Assembly: GCF_030929495.1 (NCBI RefSeq)
Contig: NZ_JAVFWN010000025.1
Coordinates: 1-58,527, forward strand
Direction of reading: 5' to 3'
Length of the DNA: 58,527 bases
DNA from: Nocardioides sp. LHD-245
GTDB lineage: Bacteria; Actinomycetota; Actinomycetes; Propionibacteriales; Nocardioidaceae
Shown: piece after piece, positions 15,951 through 26,212 of the stretch
Layout: the number at the start of each line of letters is the position of its first letter
How positions within the stretch are numbered: the stretch's first letter is position 1
The notes under the pieces: model-generated
The model's database searches: none
What the model was told of the DNA's origin: nothing
The model's input: the letters and a program-made list of their open reading frames with translations, nothing else
Translations under genes and position numbers: made by a program

Positions 15951-16699
15951 GATGAGAGAGGCTGCGGCGGCGTCGAGGAACCAGATTGTCTCGGCCCGGC
16001 CGGAGACCCCGCGGGCGGGCGTCTCGCGGAGCGCGGCGCCGGTGTCGGCGTCGGCCGGGGCGACCTCGGCGAGGGCGCGGCGTACGGCGTCCGCCTTCGA
16101 CTCGCCGCTGACCAGGAACCACACGGACTGGGCGCGGTTGAGTGCCTCGAAGGTGAGGCTGACGCGCTCCGGCGGTGGTTTGGGGGAGTCGTGGACGGCG
16201 ACGGTGACGGCGTCCACCGCGGCCAGGCCGGCGTGCCCCGGGAACAGTGACGCGATGTGGCCGTCGGGCCCCACCCCGAGCATGAGGACGTCGAACTCAC
16301 CGCTGCCCTGGGCCCGGATCGTGTCGGCGTACGACGCCGCGGACTCCTCGACCGACCCGGCCTCGGACGAGGAGGGAGCGGTGTGGACCCGGGACGCGGC
16401 GACCTCGTCGAGGAAGGCGGTCCGGGCCTGGTTGACGTTGCGGTCGGGGGAGTCGGCCGGGACGAAGCGCTCGTCGCCGAACCACAGCACCACGGCCCCC
16501 CAGTCGACGCCGGAGGCGGGGGCCAGACGGGCGATCTCGCGGTGGATGGCATCGGCGATCGTGCCGCCGGTGAGCCCGATCTGGGGGACGTGGCCGGCGG
16601 CCTGGGCGTCCGCGACCCGGTTGAGGAGCTCGCCGGCGACGGCGGTCGCGAGGACACCGGCGTCGGCATGGACCTCGATGAGGGGCTGGGGGGTCTCGG

Positions 16700-16703
<4 letters not shown>
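15948..16703 (-). CDS. pgl: 6-phosphogluconolactonase
   Basis: 251 residues, NagB/DevB fold. It hydrolyses 6-phosphogluconolactone in the oxidative pentose phosphate pathway. GLTGGTIADAIH near the N-terminus, WFGDERFVPADSPDRN, and LGVGPDGHIASLFPGH are the active-site blocks of Pgl. ATG 16703 overlaps the pgi stop (ATGA), so it is coupled to pgi. Its usual partners zwf (glucose-6-phosphate dehydrogenase) and opcA, which supply its substrate, are not in this cluster. Its last bases run into the right 32-bp array. Confidence 0.93.
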
Positions 16704-18346
<1,643 letters not shown>

Positions 18347-18348
18347 GG

Positions 18349-19455
18349 TCAGTCCTTGGCCTTGTCCATCTGCGCCTGGACGGTGGCGACCAGCTCGGTC
18401 CAGGAGACCTTGAACTTGTCGACACCCTCGGTCTCGAGCACCACGAACACGTCGTCCAGGTCGACGCCGGCGGCGGCCAGCTGGTCGAACACCGCCTGGG
18501 CCTCGGCGCCCTTGCCGGTGACCTGGTCGCCGGTGACGTCGCCGTGGTCGGCGAAGGCCTGCAGCGTCTTCTCCGGCATCGTGTTGACGGTGTCGGAGAC
18601 GACGAGGTCGGTGACGTAGAGCGTGTCGGGGTACGCCGGGTTCTTCACGCCCGTCGACGCCCACAGCGGCCGCTGGGGGTGCGCGCCAGCGTCGGCGAGG
18701 GCCTGCCAGCGCGCCGAGGCAGTGACGTCCTCGAAGGCCGCGTAGGCGAGCCGGGCGTTGGCGACCGCTGCCCGGCCGCGCAGGGCGAGTGCCTCGTCGG
18801 AGCCGATCTTCTCCAGGCGGGCGTCGATCTCGGTGTCGACGCGTGAGACGAAGAACGACGCGACCGACCGGATCGTGGCGAGGTCGACGCCGGCATCGCG
18901 GGCCTGCTCCAGACCGGTCAGGTAGGCGTCCATCACGGCGCGGTAGCGCTCGACCGAGAAGATCAGCGTGACGTTGACGCTGATGCCGGCAGCGATGGCG
19001 GCCGTGATCGCGGGCAGCCCCTCCAGCGTCGCCGGGATCTTGATCAGCGCGTTGGGACGGTCGACGGCCGCCCACAGCGCCTTGGCGGAGGCGACGGTGC
19101 CGTCGGTGTCGTTGGCCAGGGTCGGCTCGACCTCGATCGAGACCCGCCCGTCGGCCGACGTCTCGGCGGCCACCGGCGCCAGGATGTCGCAGGCGTTGCG
19201 GACGTCGTCGGTGGTGAGCGCGAAGATCACCTGGTCGACGTCGGCGCCGTCCTGGACGAGGCGGCGCACCTGTGCGTCGTACCGCTCGCCGTCGGCGATG
19301 GCGCCGGCGAAGATGGTCGGGTTGGTCGTGACACCCACGACCGACTGGTCGCGGACGAGCTCGGCGAGGTTGCCGGTCTCGATCCGCTCGCGGGACAGGT
19401 CGTCGAGCCAGATGGACACCCCCGCGTCAGCGAGGGCCTTGAGTCGATCGGTCAT
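18349..19455 (-). CDS. tal: transaldolase
   Basis: 368 residues. It moves a dihydroxyacetone unit between sugar phosphates in the non-oxidative pentose phosphate pathway. The start GVSIWLDDLSRERIETGNL, VGVTTNPTIFAGAI, and the Schiff-base lysine in NALIKIPATLEGLPAI are typical of the longer actinobacterial transaldolases. GGAGGAAC upstream of ATG 19455 is a strong ribosome site. The gene is 31 bp behind tkt and followed directly by pgi. Confidence 0.96.
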   Translation of the reverse strand: MTDRLKALADAGVSIWLDDLSRERIETGNLAELVRDQSVVGVTTNPTIFAGAIADGERYDAQVRRLVQDGADVDQVIFALTTDDVRNACDILAPVAAETSADGRVSIEVEPTLANDTDGTVASAKALWAAVDRPNALIKIPATLEGLPAITAAIAAGISVNVTLIFSVERYRAVMDAYLTGLEQARDAGVDLATIRSVASFFVSRVDTEIDARLEKIGSDEALALRGRAAVANARLAYAAFEDVTASARWQALADAGAHPQRPLWASTGVKNPAYPDTLYVTDLVVSDTVNTMPEKTLQAFADHGDVTGDQVTGKGAEAQAVFDQLAAAGVDLDDVFVVLETEGVDKFKVSWTELVATVQAQMDKAKD

Positions 19456-19486
19456 CAGTTCCTCCTGTTGCGGTGGGTGCGGTGGT

Positions 19487-21598
19487 TCAGTCGCGCGCTG
19501 CTGCCGCCAGGCTCTCGCGGGCCGCCTGGACGACCGCCTCGGGCGTGAACCCGAACTCGCGGAACAGCGTCGCCGCGTCGGCGCTCGCACCGTAGTGGTC
19601 GATGCTGACGATCCGGCCGGCGTCGCCGACGTACTCGCGCCAGCCCTGCCTGACCCCGGCCTCGACCGAGACGCGCGCCTTGACGGTCGGGGGGATGACG
19701 GCGTCGCGGTAGGCCTGGGTCTGCGCGTCGAACCACTCCAGGCACGGCATCGACACCACGCGGGCCCGGATGCCCTCGGCGGCGAGCTGCTCGCGGGCGG
19801 CGACGGCGTACTGGACCTCCGAGCCGGTGCCGATCAGGACCACGTCGGGCTCGCCGCCCTCGGCGTCGACCAGGACGTAGCCGCCCTTGGCGACGTCGTC
19901 GGTGGTCGCGTAGCCGTCGGTGCCGCGCGGGAACGTCGGGACGTTCTGGCGGCTGAGGATGAGGCCGGCCGGGCGGTCGGTGTTGCGCAGCACCTGCAGC
20001 CAGGCGGCGGCGGTCTCGTTGGCGTCGGCCGGGCGGACGACGTCGAGGCCCGGCATGGCGCGCAGGGCGGCGAGGTGCTCGATCGGCTGGTGGGTGGGCC
20101 CGTCCTCGCCGAGCCCGATCGAGTCGTGGGTCCAGACGTAGACCACCGGAGCCTTCGTCAGCGCCGCGATCCGGACCGCTCCGCGCATGTAGTCGGAGAA
20201 GGTCAGGAAGGTGCCGCCGAAGATGCGGGTGCCGCCGTGGACGGCGATGCCGTTCATGATCGCGCCCATGCCGTGCTCGCGGATGCCGAAGTGGATGACG
20301 CGACCCTGGTAGGGATCGGCCGTCCACTCCTCCACGGAGCGGTCGAGAGGCAGGAACGACGGGGCGTCCTTGATCGTGGTGTTGTTGGAGCCGGCGAGGT
20401 CGGCCGAGCCGCCCCACAGCTCCGGCATGATCGGCGCGAGCGCGTTGATGACCTTGCCGGAGGCGGCCCGGGTCGCGACGCCCTTGGCGTCGGCCTCGAA
20501 CACCGGCAGCGCCTCCTCGACGCCGTCGGGGAGGCGGCGGTCCTTGAGGCGGTGGAGCAGCGCCGCGCGGTCGGGGTGGGCCGCGGCCCAGGCGTCGTAC
20601 GCCACGTCCCACTCCGCGCCCCACGCCTTGCCACGATCGACCAGGCTGCGGGTGTGGGCCAGGACGTCGGCCGGGACCTCGAAGCTCTTCTCCGGGTCGA
20701 AGCCCAGCACCGTCTTCGTGGCGGCGACCTCGTCGGCGCCGAGCGCCGAGCCGTGGGCCGCCTCGGTGTTCTGGGCGTTGGGCGCGGGCCAGGCGATGAC
20801 GGTCTTGAGGACGATGATCGAGGGCTTGTCGGTGACCTCGTCGGCAGCCTTGAGCGCGGCGTACAGCGCCGGCACGTCCTCCTCGTAGTGGGCGAGGTCG
20901 GAGTGGTCGTTGCCGGTCCAGTCGACGGTCTGGACGTGCCAGCCGTAGGCCTCGTAGCGCTTCGCGACGTCCTCGTTGAACGCGATGTGGGTGTCGCCCT
21001 CGATGGAGATCCGGTTGGCGTCGTAGATGACCGTGAGGTTGCCGAGCTCCTGGGTGCCCGCGATCGAGGACGCCTCGCTGGTCACGCCCTCCTCGAGGTC
21101 GCCGTCGGAGGCGAGCACGTAGACGTGGTGGTCGAACAGCGAGGGGCCGTCGCCGGCGTCGGGGTCGAGCAGGCCCTTCTCGCGGCGTGCGGCCATCGCC
21201 ATGCCGACCGCGTTGGCCAGGCCCTGGCCGAGCGGGCCGGTGGTGACCTCGACGCCGACCGTGTGACCGACCTCCGGGTGGCCCGGGGTCTTGCTGCCCC
21301 AGGTGCGCAGCGCCTCGAGGTCGCCGAGCTCGAGGCCGAAGCCGCCGAGGAAGAGCTGGGTGTAGAGAGTGATCGAGGAGTGACCGCACGAGAGCACGAA
21401 CCGGTCGCGGGCGATCCAGGCCGGGTCGGCGGGGTCGTGCCGCATGACCTTCTGGAACAGCAGGTACGCCGCCGGCGCCAGGCTCATCGCGGTGCCCGGG
21501 TGGCCGTTGCCGACCTTCTGGACGGCGTCCATCGCGAGGACGCGGGCGGTGTCAACAGCCTTGCGGTCGAGGTCGGTCCACTCGAGCTCCGGGATCAT
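19487..21598 (-). CDS. tkt: transketolase
   Basis: 703 residues. It is a thiamine-diphosphate enzyme that moves two-carbon units between sugar phosphates. The N-terminal part has KVGNGHPGTAMSLAPAAYLL and the ThDP/Mg motif SDGDLEEGVTSEASS; the middle pyrimidine-binding domain has IREHGMGAIMNG and THDSIGLGEDGPTHQPIEHL. A longer frame begins at 21727, but ATG 21598 starts just before the conserved IPELEWTDLDRKAVDTARVL and has a leaderless-type -10 box. It heads the tkt-tal-pgi-pgl operon and is divergent from ctaB. Confidence 0.96.
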   Translation of the reverse strand: MIPELEWTDLDRKAVDTARVLAMDAVQKVGNGHPGTAMSLAPAAYLLFQKVMRHDPADPAWIARDRFVLSCGHSSITLYTQLFLGGFGLELGDLEALRTWGSKTPGHPEVGHTVGVEVTTGPLGQGLANAVGMAMAARREKGLLDPDAGDGPSLFDHHVYVLASDGDLEEGVTSEASSIAGTQELGNLTVIYDANRISIEGDTHIAFNEDVAKRYEAYGWHVQTVDWTGNDHSDLAHYEEDVPALYAALKAADEVTDKPSIIVLKTVIAWPAPNAQNTEAAHGSALGADEVAATKTVLGFDPEKSFEVPADVLAHTRSLVDRGKAWGAEWDVAYDAWAAAHPDRAALLHRLKDRRLPDGVEEALPVFEADAKGVATRAASGKVINALAPIMPELWGGSADLAGSNNTTIKDAPSFLPLDRSVEEWTADPYQGRVIHFGIREHGMGAIMNGIAVHGGTRIFGGTFLTFSDYMRGAVRIAALTKAPVVYVWTHDSIGLGEDGPTHQPIEHLAALRAMPGLDVVRPADANETAAAWLQVLRNTDRPAGLILSRQNVPTFPRGTDGYATTDDVAKGGYVLVDAEGGEPDVVLIGTGSEVQYAVAAREQLAAEGIRARVVSMPCLEWFDAQTQAYRDAVIPPTVKARVSVEAGVRQGWREYVGDAGRIVSIDHYGASADAATLFREFGFTPEAVVQAARESLAAAARD

Positions 21599-21605
21599 GG
21601 CTCCG

Positions 21606-21611
21606 AGCCTA
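21606..21611 (-). promoter_or_regulatory. -10 box, leaderless promoter of tkt
   Basis: On the reverse strand TAGGCT is followed by 7 nt (CGGAGCC) and ATG 21598, fitting a leaderless message for the tkt operon. Confidence 0.45.
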
Positions 21612-21793
21612 CCGAGCGGTGCGGGGAGACGGATACTCGCGTGGTGCCGGTCCGCCGCGCGGCCGGCCGCGCGCCACGACCCGCCGTCGCCGGTGGTCAT
21701 CTCGGGCCCATCCGCTTTCTGCTCCACGACGTGCTCGGGCTACACTCGGACCGCTTCTACCCCTGTTCGTGAGGCCAGCCGAGGACCATTGCC

Positions 21794-22741
21794 GTGACCT
21801 ACGTCGATCCCACCAGCCGCGATCTGCTGGCTGACGGCGACGGACCGCAGGAGGCGACCTTCCGCGACGTGGTCATGGCGTACGTCGGCCTCACCAAGCC
21901 GCGCGTCATCGAGCTGCTGCTCCTCACCACGGTCCCTGTGATGTTCTTCGCGGCGCGTGGTGTGCCCCCGCTCGGCCTGGTGCTGGCGACCGTCGCCGGC
22001 GGCACGCTGTCCGCCGGGTCCGCCTCGGTCTTCAACTGCGTCTACGACCGCGACATCGACGAGCAGATGCGGCGTACCCGGCGCCGGGCGCTGCCGCGCC
22101 ACATCGTCACGCCGGCCGCGGCGCTCGTCTTCGGCGCCGTGCTCGGCATCCTCTCGACCGTGATCCTCGCGGTCTGGGTCAACCCGCTCTCGGCGGTGCT
22201 GTCGGTCAGCGCCAACGCGTTCTACGTGTTCGTCTACACGATGCTCCTCAAGCGACGCACCACCCAGAACATCGTGTGGGGCGGCATCGCCGGCTGCTTC
22301 CCCGCCCTCATCGGCTGGACCGCCGTCACCGGCGAGCTCTCCTGGGTGCCGATCGTGCTCTTCGCCGTGGTCTTCTTCTGGACGCCGCCGCACACCTGGG
22401 CGCTTGCCCTGCGCTACCGCGAGGACTACGCCCAGGTCGACGTCCCGATGCTGCCCGTGGTCAAGCCGGCGCGTTCGGTCGCGCTGCAGATCGTGGTCTA
22501 CAGCTGGGTGATGGTCGCGACCTCCCTGGTCCTGTGGCCCGTCGCCGACACCGGCCCGCTCTATCCGATCGCGGCCGGGGTCCTCGGCGCGGTCTTCCTG
22601 GTCCAGGCCCACGGTCTGCATCGCCGGGCCCGGACCTCCGACGAGCTGAGCGTGCTCCAGCCGATGCGGCTGTTCCACTCGTCGAACCTCTACCTGTCGC
22701 TGCTGTTCGTCGCGGTGGCCATCGACCCGCTGCTGCACTGA
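21794..22741 (+). CDS. ctaB: protoheme IX farnesyltransferase (heme O synthase)
   Basis: 315 residues with about eight to nine transmembrane helices, a UbiA-superfamily prenyltransferase. It adds a farnesyl group to heme B to make heme O. The first polyprenyl-diphosphate motif is NCVYDRDIDEQMRRTRRR and the second loop YREDYAQVDVPMLPVV. LTKPRVIELLLLTTVPVMF is the typical first helix. GTG 21794 follows CGAGGACC. It works with ctaA downstream and SURF1 at the far end of the window in cytochrome aa3 assembly. The next 600 bp hold gene remnants. Confidence 0.95.
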   Translation: MTYVDPTSRDLLADGDGPQEATFRDVVMAYVGLTKPRVIELLLLTTVPVMFFAARGVPPLGLVLATVAGGTLSAGSASVFNCVYDRDIDEQMRRTRRRALPRHIVTPAAALVFGAVLGILSTVILAVWVNPLSAVLSVSANAFYVFVYTMLLKRRTTQNIVWGGIAGCFPALIGWTAVTGELSWVPIVLFAVVFFWTPPHTWALALRYREDYAQVDVPMLPVVKPARSVALQIVVYSWVMVATSLVLWPVADTGPLYPIAAGVLGAVFLVQAHGLHRRARTSDELSVLQPMRLFHSSNLYLSLLFVAVAIDPLLH

Positions 22742-22942
22742 GCTGGATAGCGCGAGCGCGTCGCTCGTTCCTCGCGCCGCGCTGCCGCGCACGCGGTCGA
22801 GGCACGTAGGCGCCCGGTCCGCCTGGCGGTCACACCGTCGGCTCGCGGCAAGACTCGGCTCCTCCGGCTCCGGTCGCTCCTTCGTCGCTCTCTTCGCTCC
22901 GTCGCCGTCGCTTCCCGCGAGGACCGACTTCGCCGTCCTGTG
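22742..22942. other. gene-free stretch after ctaB
   Basis: About 200 bp between the ctaB stop and the YafY remnant. It is rich in CGCTC-type words (for example GAGCGCGTCGCTCG, which is partly self-complementary) but contains no gene, convincing terminator or promoter that I can support. It looks like scrambled sequence left from a deletion. Confidence 0.4.
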
Positions 22943-23234
22943 GCGGGCAGCGCCAGCACGAGCTGCCCGGTGCAGGGCCAGCCGCCGGCCTCGGTGCCGC
23001 GGGCGCGGGCCTCGACGAAGGTGGCGGCGTCGCCGGTGGGGATGACGCGTGGGGTGAACCGAGGGCCGGAGGGCGTGCGTGGGGTCATCCGGTCCAGCCG
23101 GAAGGTCCGCCGGCATCGCGGCGGACGGTCCGCGTCGTCACGCCGAGCCGATCGGCGAGGACCCGGCCGGGCCAGTCCCGGCGGGCCTGCAACAGCGACA
23201 GGAGCGTGAGGGCACGGGCGGAGGCTCCGGTCAT
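22943..23234 (-). pseudogene. YafY/WYL-type transcriptional regulator, internally deleted
   Basis: The reverse strand from ATG 23234 encodes a typical N-terminal winged helix (ARALTLLSLLQARRDW, LADRLGVTTRTVRRD). The frame then jumps directly into RRTFRLDRMTPRTP and GPRFTPRVIP, which is the end of the WYL domain of the same family and is in another frame. A normal protein has about 320 residues; roughly 200 in the middle and the C-terminus are missing. It is a decayed gene, divergent from the equally truncated VOC gene at 23340, a common YafY-VOC arrangement. Confidence 0.65.
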
Positions 23235-23339
23235 GGCGCCATTCTGGTCCAGGTGGAGGACACTCATCGTCCGCTATCGGGGTGAGGCTCATCCGGCGGG
23301 CGACCGCCCGCGACGCATCCGACATCCAGGAACGAGACG

Positions 23340-23608
23340 ATGACCCTCACCACCACGACCCACGTCAACCTCCCCGGTACGGCGCGCGCGGCTCTGGCGC
23401 ACTACCGCGACGTCTTCGGCGGTGAGGTCGTCACCACCACCTACGCCGACCTCGGCCAGCCCGTCGGCAGCCCCGGCGCGGACCGGATCGTGTTCGGCCT
23501 GCTCGACTCGGCCAGCGGTGTGCGTCTGATGGCGTACGACGTCCCGGGGCTCGACGCGACCCTGCCGGTGTCGACGTGGCGCCGCCGACGGCGGGTTGGG
23601 ACCGCCGG
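23340..23608 (+). pseudogene. VOC/PhnB-like glyoxalase-fold protein, 3'-truncated
   Basis: ATG 23340 opens a frame with THVNLPGTARAALAHYRDVF and VFGLLDSASGVRLMAYDVPG, the first half of a PhnB-like vicinal-oxygen-chelate protein. Similarity ends near residue 76; the frame then continues to 23690 through sequence that belongs to the opposite-strand ctaA end. Normal length is about 140 residues, so the second half was deleted and the break lies against ctaA. Not expected to be functional. Confidence 0.6.
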
Positions 23609-24475
23609 TCAGGCCGCATCCGCCCGGGCCCTCGCGGCGAGCACCACCCAGGTGATCGCCGCCGAGGTGAGTGCCGCGCCGAGCATGTGAGTGGCGACCA
23701 GGAGCTCGGGCAGGTCGGCGAAGTACTGCCAGAACCCGACGACGCCCTGGGCCAGCTCGAGCGCGAGGAGCGCGACGCCGGCCGTCCGCAGCAGCGGGCG
23801 GCCGGTCCGCCACGCGACGGCGAGGGTGGCCACCGTGACGGCCACCAGGACGTAGACCGCCCAGGCGTGCACGTGCGACATGACCTGGGGGTCGAGGCCG
23901 GTGCGCTTGGAGTCCAGGTCGCCGGAGTGCGGGCCGGAGCCGGTCACGACCGTGCCGAGGTAGAGCACGACCCAGCCCAGCGCGAAAACCGTCCAGGTGA
24001 GGACGCGGGTGCGGGGCCCGGCCTCCGAGCGGGGCCCGGCGAGCAGGTGGTCGAGCAGCACGACGCACAGGCCGATGATGACCATCGACGACAGGAAGTG
24101 GAAGGAGACGACCCACGGGTTGAGGTCGGTGAGCACGGTGATCCCGCCGATCACCGCCTGCGCCGGGATGTAGAGGCCGATCAGCAGGGCAAGCAGCCGC
24201 GCACGCTTGTCCCCGCTGCGCCAGGCCGCCGCGAAGGCGGCGATCGCGATCGCGCCCACCGCGAAGGTGAGCATCCGGTTGCCGAACTCGATGGCGCCGT
24301 TGATGCCGAGCTCGCCGTGCGGCACGTACGACTCGTCGCTGCAGCGCGGCCAGGTCGGGCAGCCGAGGCCCGAGCCGGTGAGCCGCACAGCGCCGCCGGT
24401 GACGACGATCCCGATGTTGGCGACCAGATTGGCCCAGGCGAACAGCACGAGCCAGCGCCTTGTCACGGCGGTCAC
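23609..24475 (-). CDS. ctaA: heme A synthase (COX15/CtaA family)
   Basis: 288 residues with about eight transmembrane helices. It oxidises the C8 methyl of heme O to the formyl group of heme A. GGAVRLTGSGLGCPTWPRC carries the conserved cysteine pair in the first extracytoplasmic loop; VEFGNR is represented by AIEFGNRML, and two further histidine segments are VSFHFLSSMV and ATHMLGAAL. GTG 24475 overlaps the upstream ABC permease stop; GTG 24481 is also possible. The three genes ABC ATPase, permease and ctaA are one transcription unit, as in Mycobacterium (Rv1456c-Rv1458c). Confidence 0.92.
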   Translation of the reverse strand: MTAVTRRWLVLFAWANLVANIGIVVTGGAVRLTGSGLGCPTWPRCSDESYVPHGELGINGAIEFGNRMLTFAVGAIAIAAFAAAWRSGDKRARLLALLIGLYIPAQAVIGGITVLTDLNPWVVSFHFLSSMVIIGLCVVLLDHLLAGPRSEAGPRTRVLTWTVFALGWVVLYLGTVVTGSGPHSGDLDSKRTGLDPQVMSHVHAWAVYVLVAVTVATLAVAWRTGRPLLRTAGVALLALELAQGVVGFWQYFADLPELLVATHMLGAALTSAAITWVVLAARARADAA

Positions 24476-24477
24476 GA

Positions 24478-25251
24478 TCACTCCCACTTGAAGGTTCGGG
24501 CCGTCAGGACGGAGCCGAGGCCGGTCCAGACGACCAGCACGAGGAGGTCCCGGGCGGCGACGGTGCCCTCGCAGGCGGCGCGCACGGCCTCGCCGAGCGC
24601 CCCGGAGGGCAGCCAGCGCACGACATCGCCCAGGCCGCCGTACATGGTGGCCGGAAGGATGACGGCACCGCCGGCGAGCAGCAGCAGGTAGACGAGGTTG
24701 GCGGCGGCGAGCGTGGCCTCGGCCCGCAGGGAGCCGGCGAGCAGCATCCCGAGGGAGGCGAAGGCGGCGGTACCGCACAGGGCGGCCAGGAGCAGCGCGA
24801 GGACGCCGCCGACGCCGTCGGGCCCGGACCAGCCGAGCGCGAGGCCGACGCCGCCGATCACGAGGAACTGGAAGACCTCGACGAGCAACAGCGCGAGCAC
24901 CTTGCCGCCGAGCAGGGTCGCGCGGGACAGGGGAGCGGTGCCGAGCCGCTTGAGGACGCCGTAGCGCCGCTCGAAGCCGGTGGCGATGGCCAGCGAGGTG
25001 AAGGCCGTCGACATGACGGCCAGCGCCAGCACTCCGGGCGTCAGGACGTCGATGGGGCGGCCGTCGAGGTCGAGCCCGACCTTCTCGGCGCCACGGACCG
25101 CACCGATGAGCACGATGACCGGGATCACCACGGCCAGCAGCAGCTGCTCGCCGTTGCGCAGCATCAGCCGCGCCTCCATGCTCGCCTGGGTCAGCAGCTG
25201 GCGGGTGACCGGTGCGGCGCCGGGCGCTGGCGCGAAGGTGCTGGTGCTCAT
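24478..25251 (-). CDS. ABC-2 type transporter permease
   Basis: 257 residues with six predicted transmembrane helices: after an N-terminal cytoplasmic segment (TQASMEARLMLRNGEQ) the first helix is LLLAVVIPVIVLIGAV. ERRYGVLKRLGTAPLSR is the coupling-helix region typical of ABC-2 exporters. ATG 25251 overlaps the stop of the ATPase gene (ATGA), so both are translated together. The conserved linkage with ctaA and the cytochrome oxidase genes suggests a role in heme or cytochrome maturation, but the substrate is not known. Confidence 0.88.
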   Translation of the reverse strand: MSTSTFAPAPGAAPVTRQLLTQASMEARLMLRNGEQLLLAVVIPVIVLIGAVRGAEKVGLDLDGRPIDVLTPGVLALAVMSTAFTSLAIATGFERRYGVLKRLGTAPLSRATLLGGKVLALLLVEVFQFLVIGGVGLALGWSGPDGVGGVLALLLAALCGTAAFASLGMLLAGSLRAEATLAAANLVYLLLLAGGAVILPATMYGGLGDVVRWLPSGALGEAVRAACEGTVAARDLLVLVVWTGLGSVLTARTFKWE

Positions 25252-26189
25252 GCGAACTCCTCCCGGCCGGTGAGCTCGAGGAAGACGTCCTCGAGGTTGC
25301 GCTGGCCCAGGGACAGTGACTCGGGGAGCACGTCGTGGGTCGCGCACCAGGCGGCGACGGTGGCGAGCGTGGTGCTGTCGGCAGGGCCGGACAGCTGGAG
25401 GCTGAGCGGGTCGAGCACCGTGAGCTCGGTCCCGTCGCCGAGCTCACGCACCAGCGCCTCGGGCGCGCCGTCGGGGAAGGGCTGGGTGACGACGATCCGG
25501 ATGGTGGCGACGGTGCCGCCGCGGGTGAGCTCGAGCGGCGTACCGCTGGCGACCAGGCGGCCGCGGTCGAGGATGTGGACCCGGTCGGCCAGCCGCTCGG
25601 CCTCCTCGAGATAGTGCGTGGTCAGGACGACGGTGACGCCGTCGGTGCGCAGCTCCTCGAGCAGCTCCCACACGGCTCGACGGATCTGGGGGTCCATGCC
25701 GGCGGTCGGCTCGTCGACGAACACCAGCTCCGGGCGGCCGATCAGCGCGAGCGCGAGGCCGAGGCGCTGCTGCTGCCCACCCGACAGTCGTCGGTACGGC
25801 GTGCGCCCGCACTCGTGCAGCGCGAGCCGCTCCATCAGCAGGGCGACGTCCTGCGGCTGGGCGTGCAGGCGGGCGAAGTGCCGCAGCATCTCCTCGGCCC
25901 GGGCACCGCTCCAGGCACCGCCCGACTGCAGCATGACGCCGACGCGGGGGAGCAGCTCGTGCCGCTGCCGGACCGGGTCCAGCCCGAGCACGCGCACCGA
26001 CCCGCCCTGGGCACGGCGGTAGCCCTCGCAGGTCTCCAGCGTGGTGGTCTTCCCGGCACCGTTGGGGCCGAGCACGGCCGTGATGGTGCCCCGCTCGACG
26101 GTCAGGGAGAGCGCGTCGACGGCCACGGTGTCGCCGTACCTCATCACCAGTCCGTCGACCTCGACAGCAAGATCCGCGGCGTGAGGCAC
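25248..26189 (-). CDS. ABC transporter ATP-binding protein
   Basis: 313 residues. Walker A GPNGAGKTTTLE, Q-loop region VGVMLQSGGAWSGA, signature LSGGQQQRLGLALAL, Walker B ELVFVDEPTAGMDP and the switch histidine in LTTHYLEEAERL are all intact. About 90 residues after the nucleotide-binding domain form a C-terminal extension common in drug- and antibiotic-type ABC-2 exporters. It pairs with the permease that overlaps its stop. GTG 26189 is preceded by a leaderless-type -10 box. Confidence 0.92.
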   Translation of the reverse strand: MPHAADLAVEVDGLVMRYGDTVAVDALSLTVERGTITAVLGPNGAGKTTTLETCEGYRRAQGGSVRVLGLDPVRQRHELLPRVGVMLQSGGAWSGARAEEMLRHFARLHAQPQDVALLMERLALHECGRTPYRRLSGGQQQRLGLALALIGRPELVFVDEPTAGMDPQIRRAVWELLEELRTDGVTVVLTTHYLEEAERLADRVHILDRGRLVASGTPLELTRGGTVATIRIVVTQPFPDGAPEALVRELGDGTELTVLDPLSLQLSGPADSTTLATVAAWCATHDVLPESLSLGQRNLEDVFLELTGREEFA

Positions 26190-26195
26190 GGCGAC

Positions 26196-26201
26196 AGTCT
26201 A
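26196..26201 (-). promoter_or_regulatory. -10 box, leaderless promoter of the ABC-ctaA operon
   Basis: On the reverse strand TAGACT is followed by 6 nt and GTG 26189. It lies between this gene and the davB stop, so the ABC-ctaA operon need not depend on davA transcription. Confidence 0.45.
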
Positions 26202-26212
26202 GGAACGCCCCT

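Noticed and set aside
18968..21772. 934-codon forward open frame opposite tal-tkt
   Set aside because: Shadow of highly conserved genes; no domain and no ribosome site.
23340..23690. Intact 116-codon VOC protein
   Set aside because: Only the first 76 residues or so fit the family. The rest is antisense to the ctaA 3' end and looks like chance coding.
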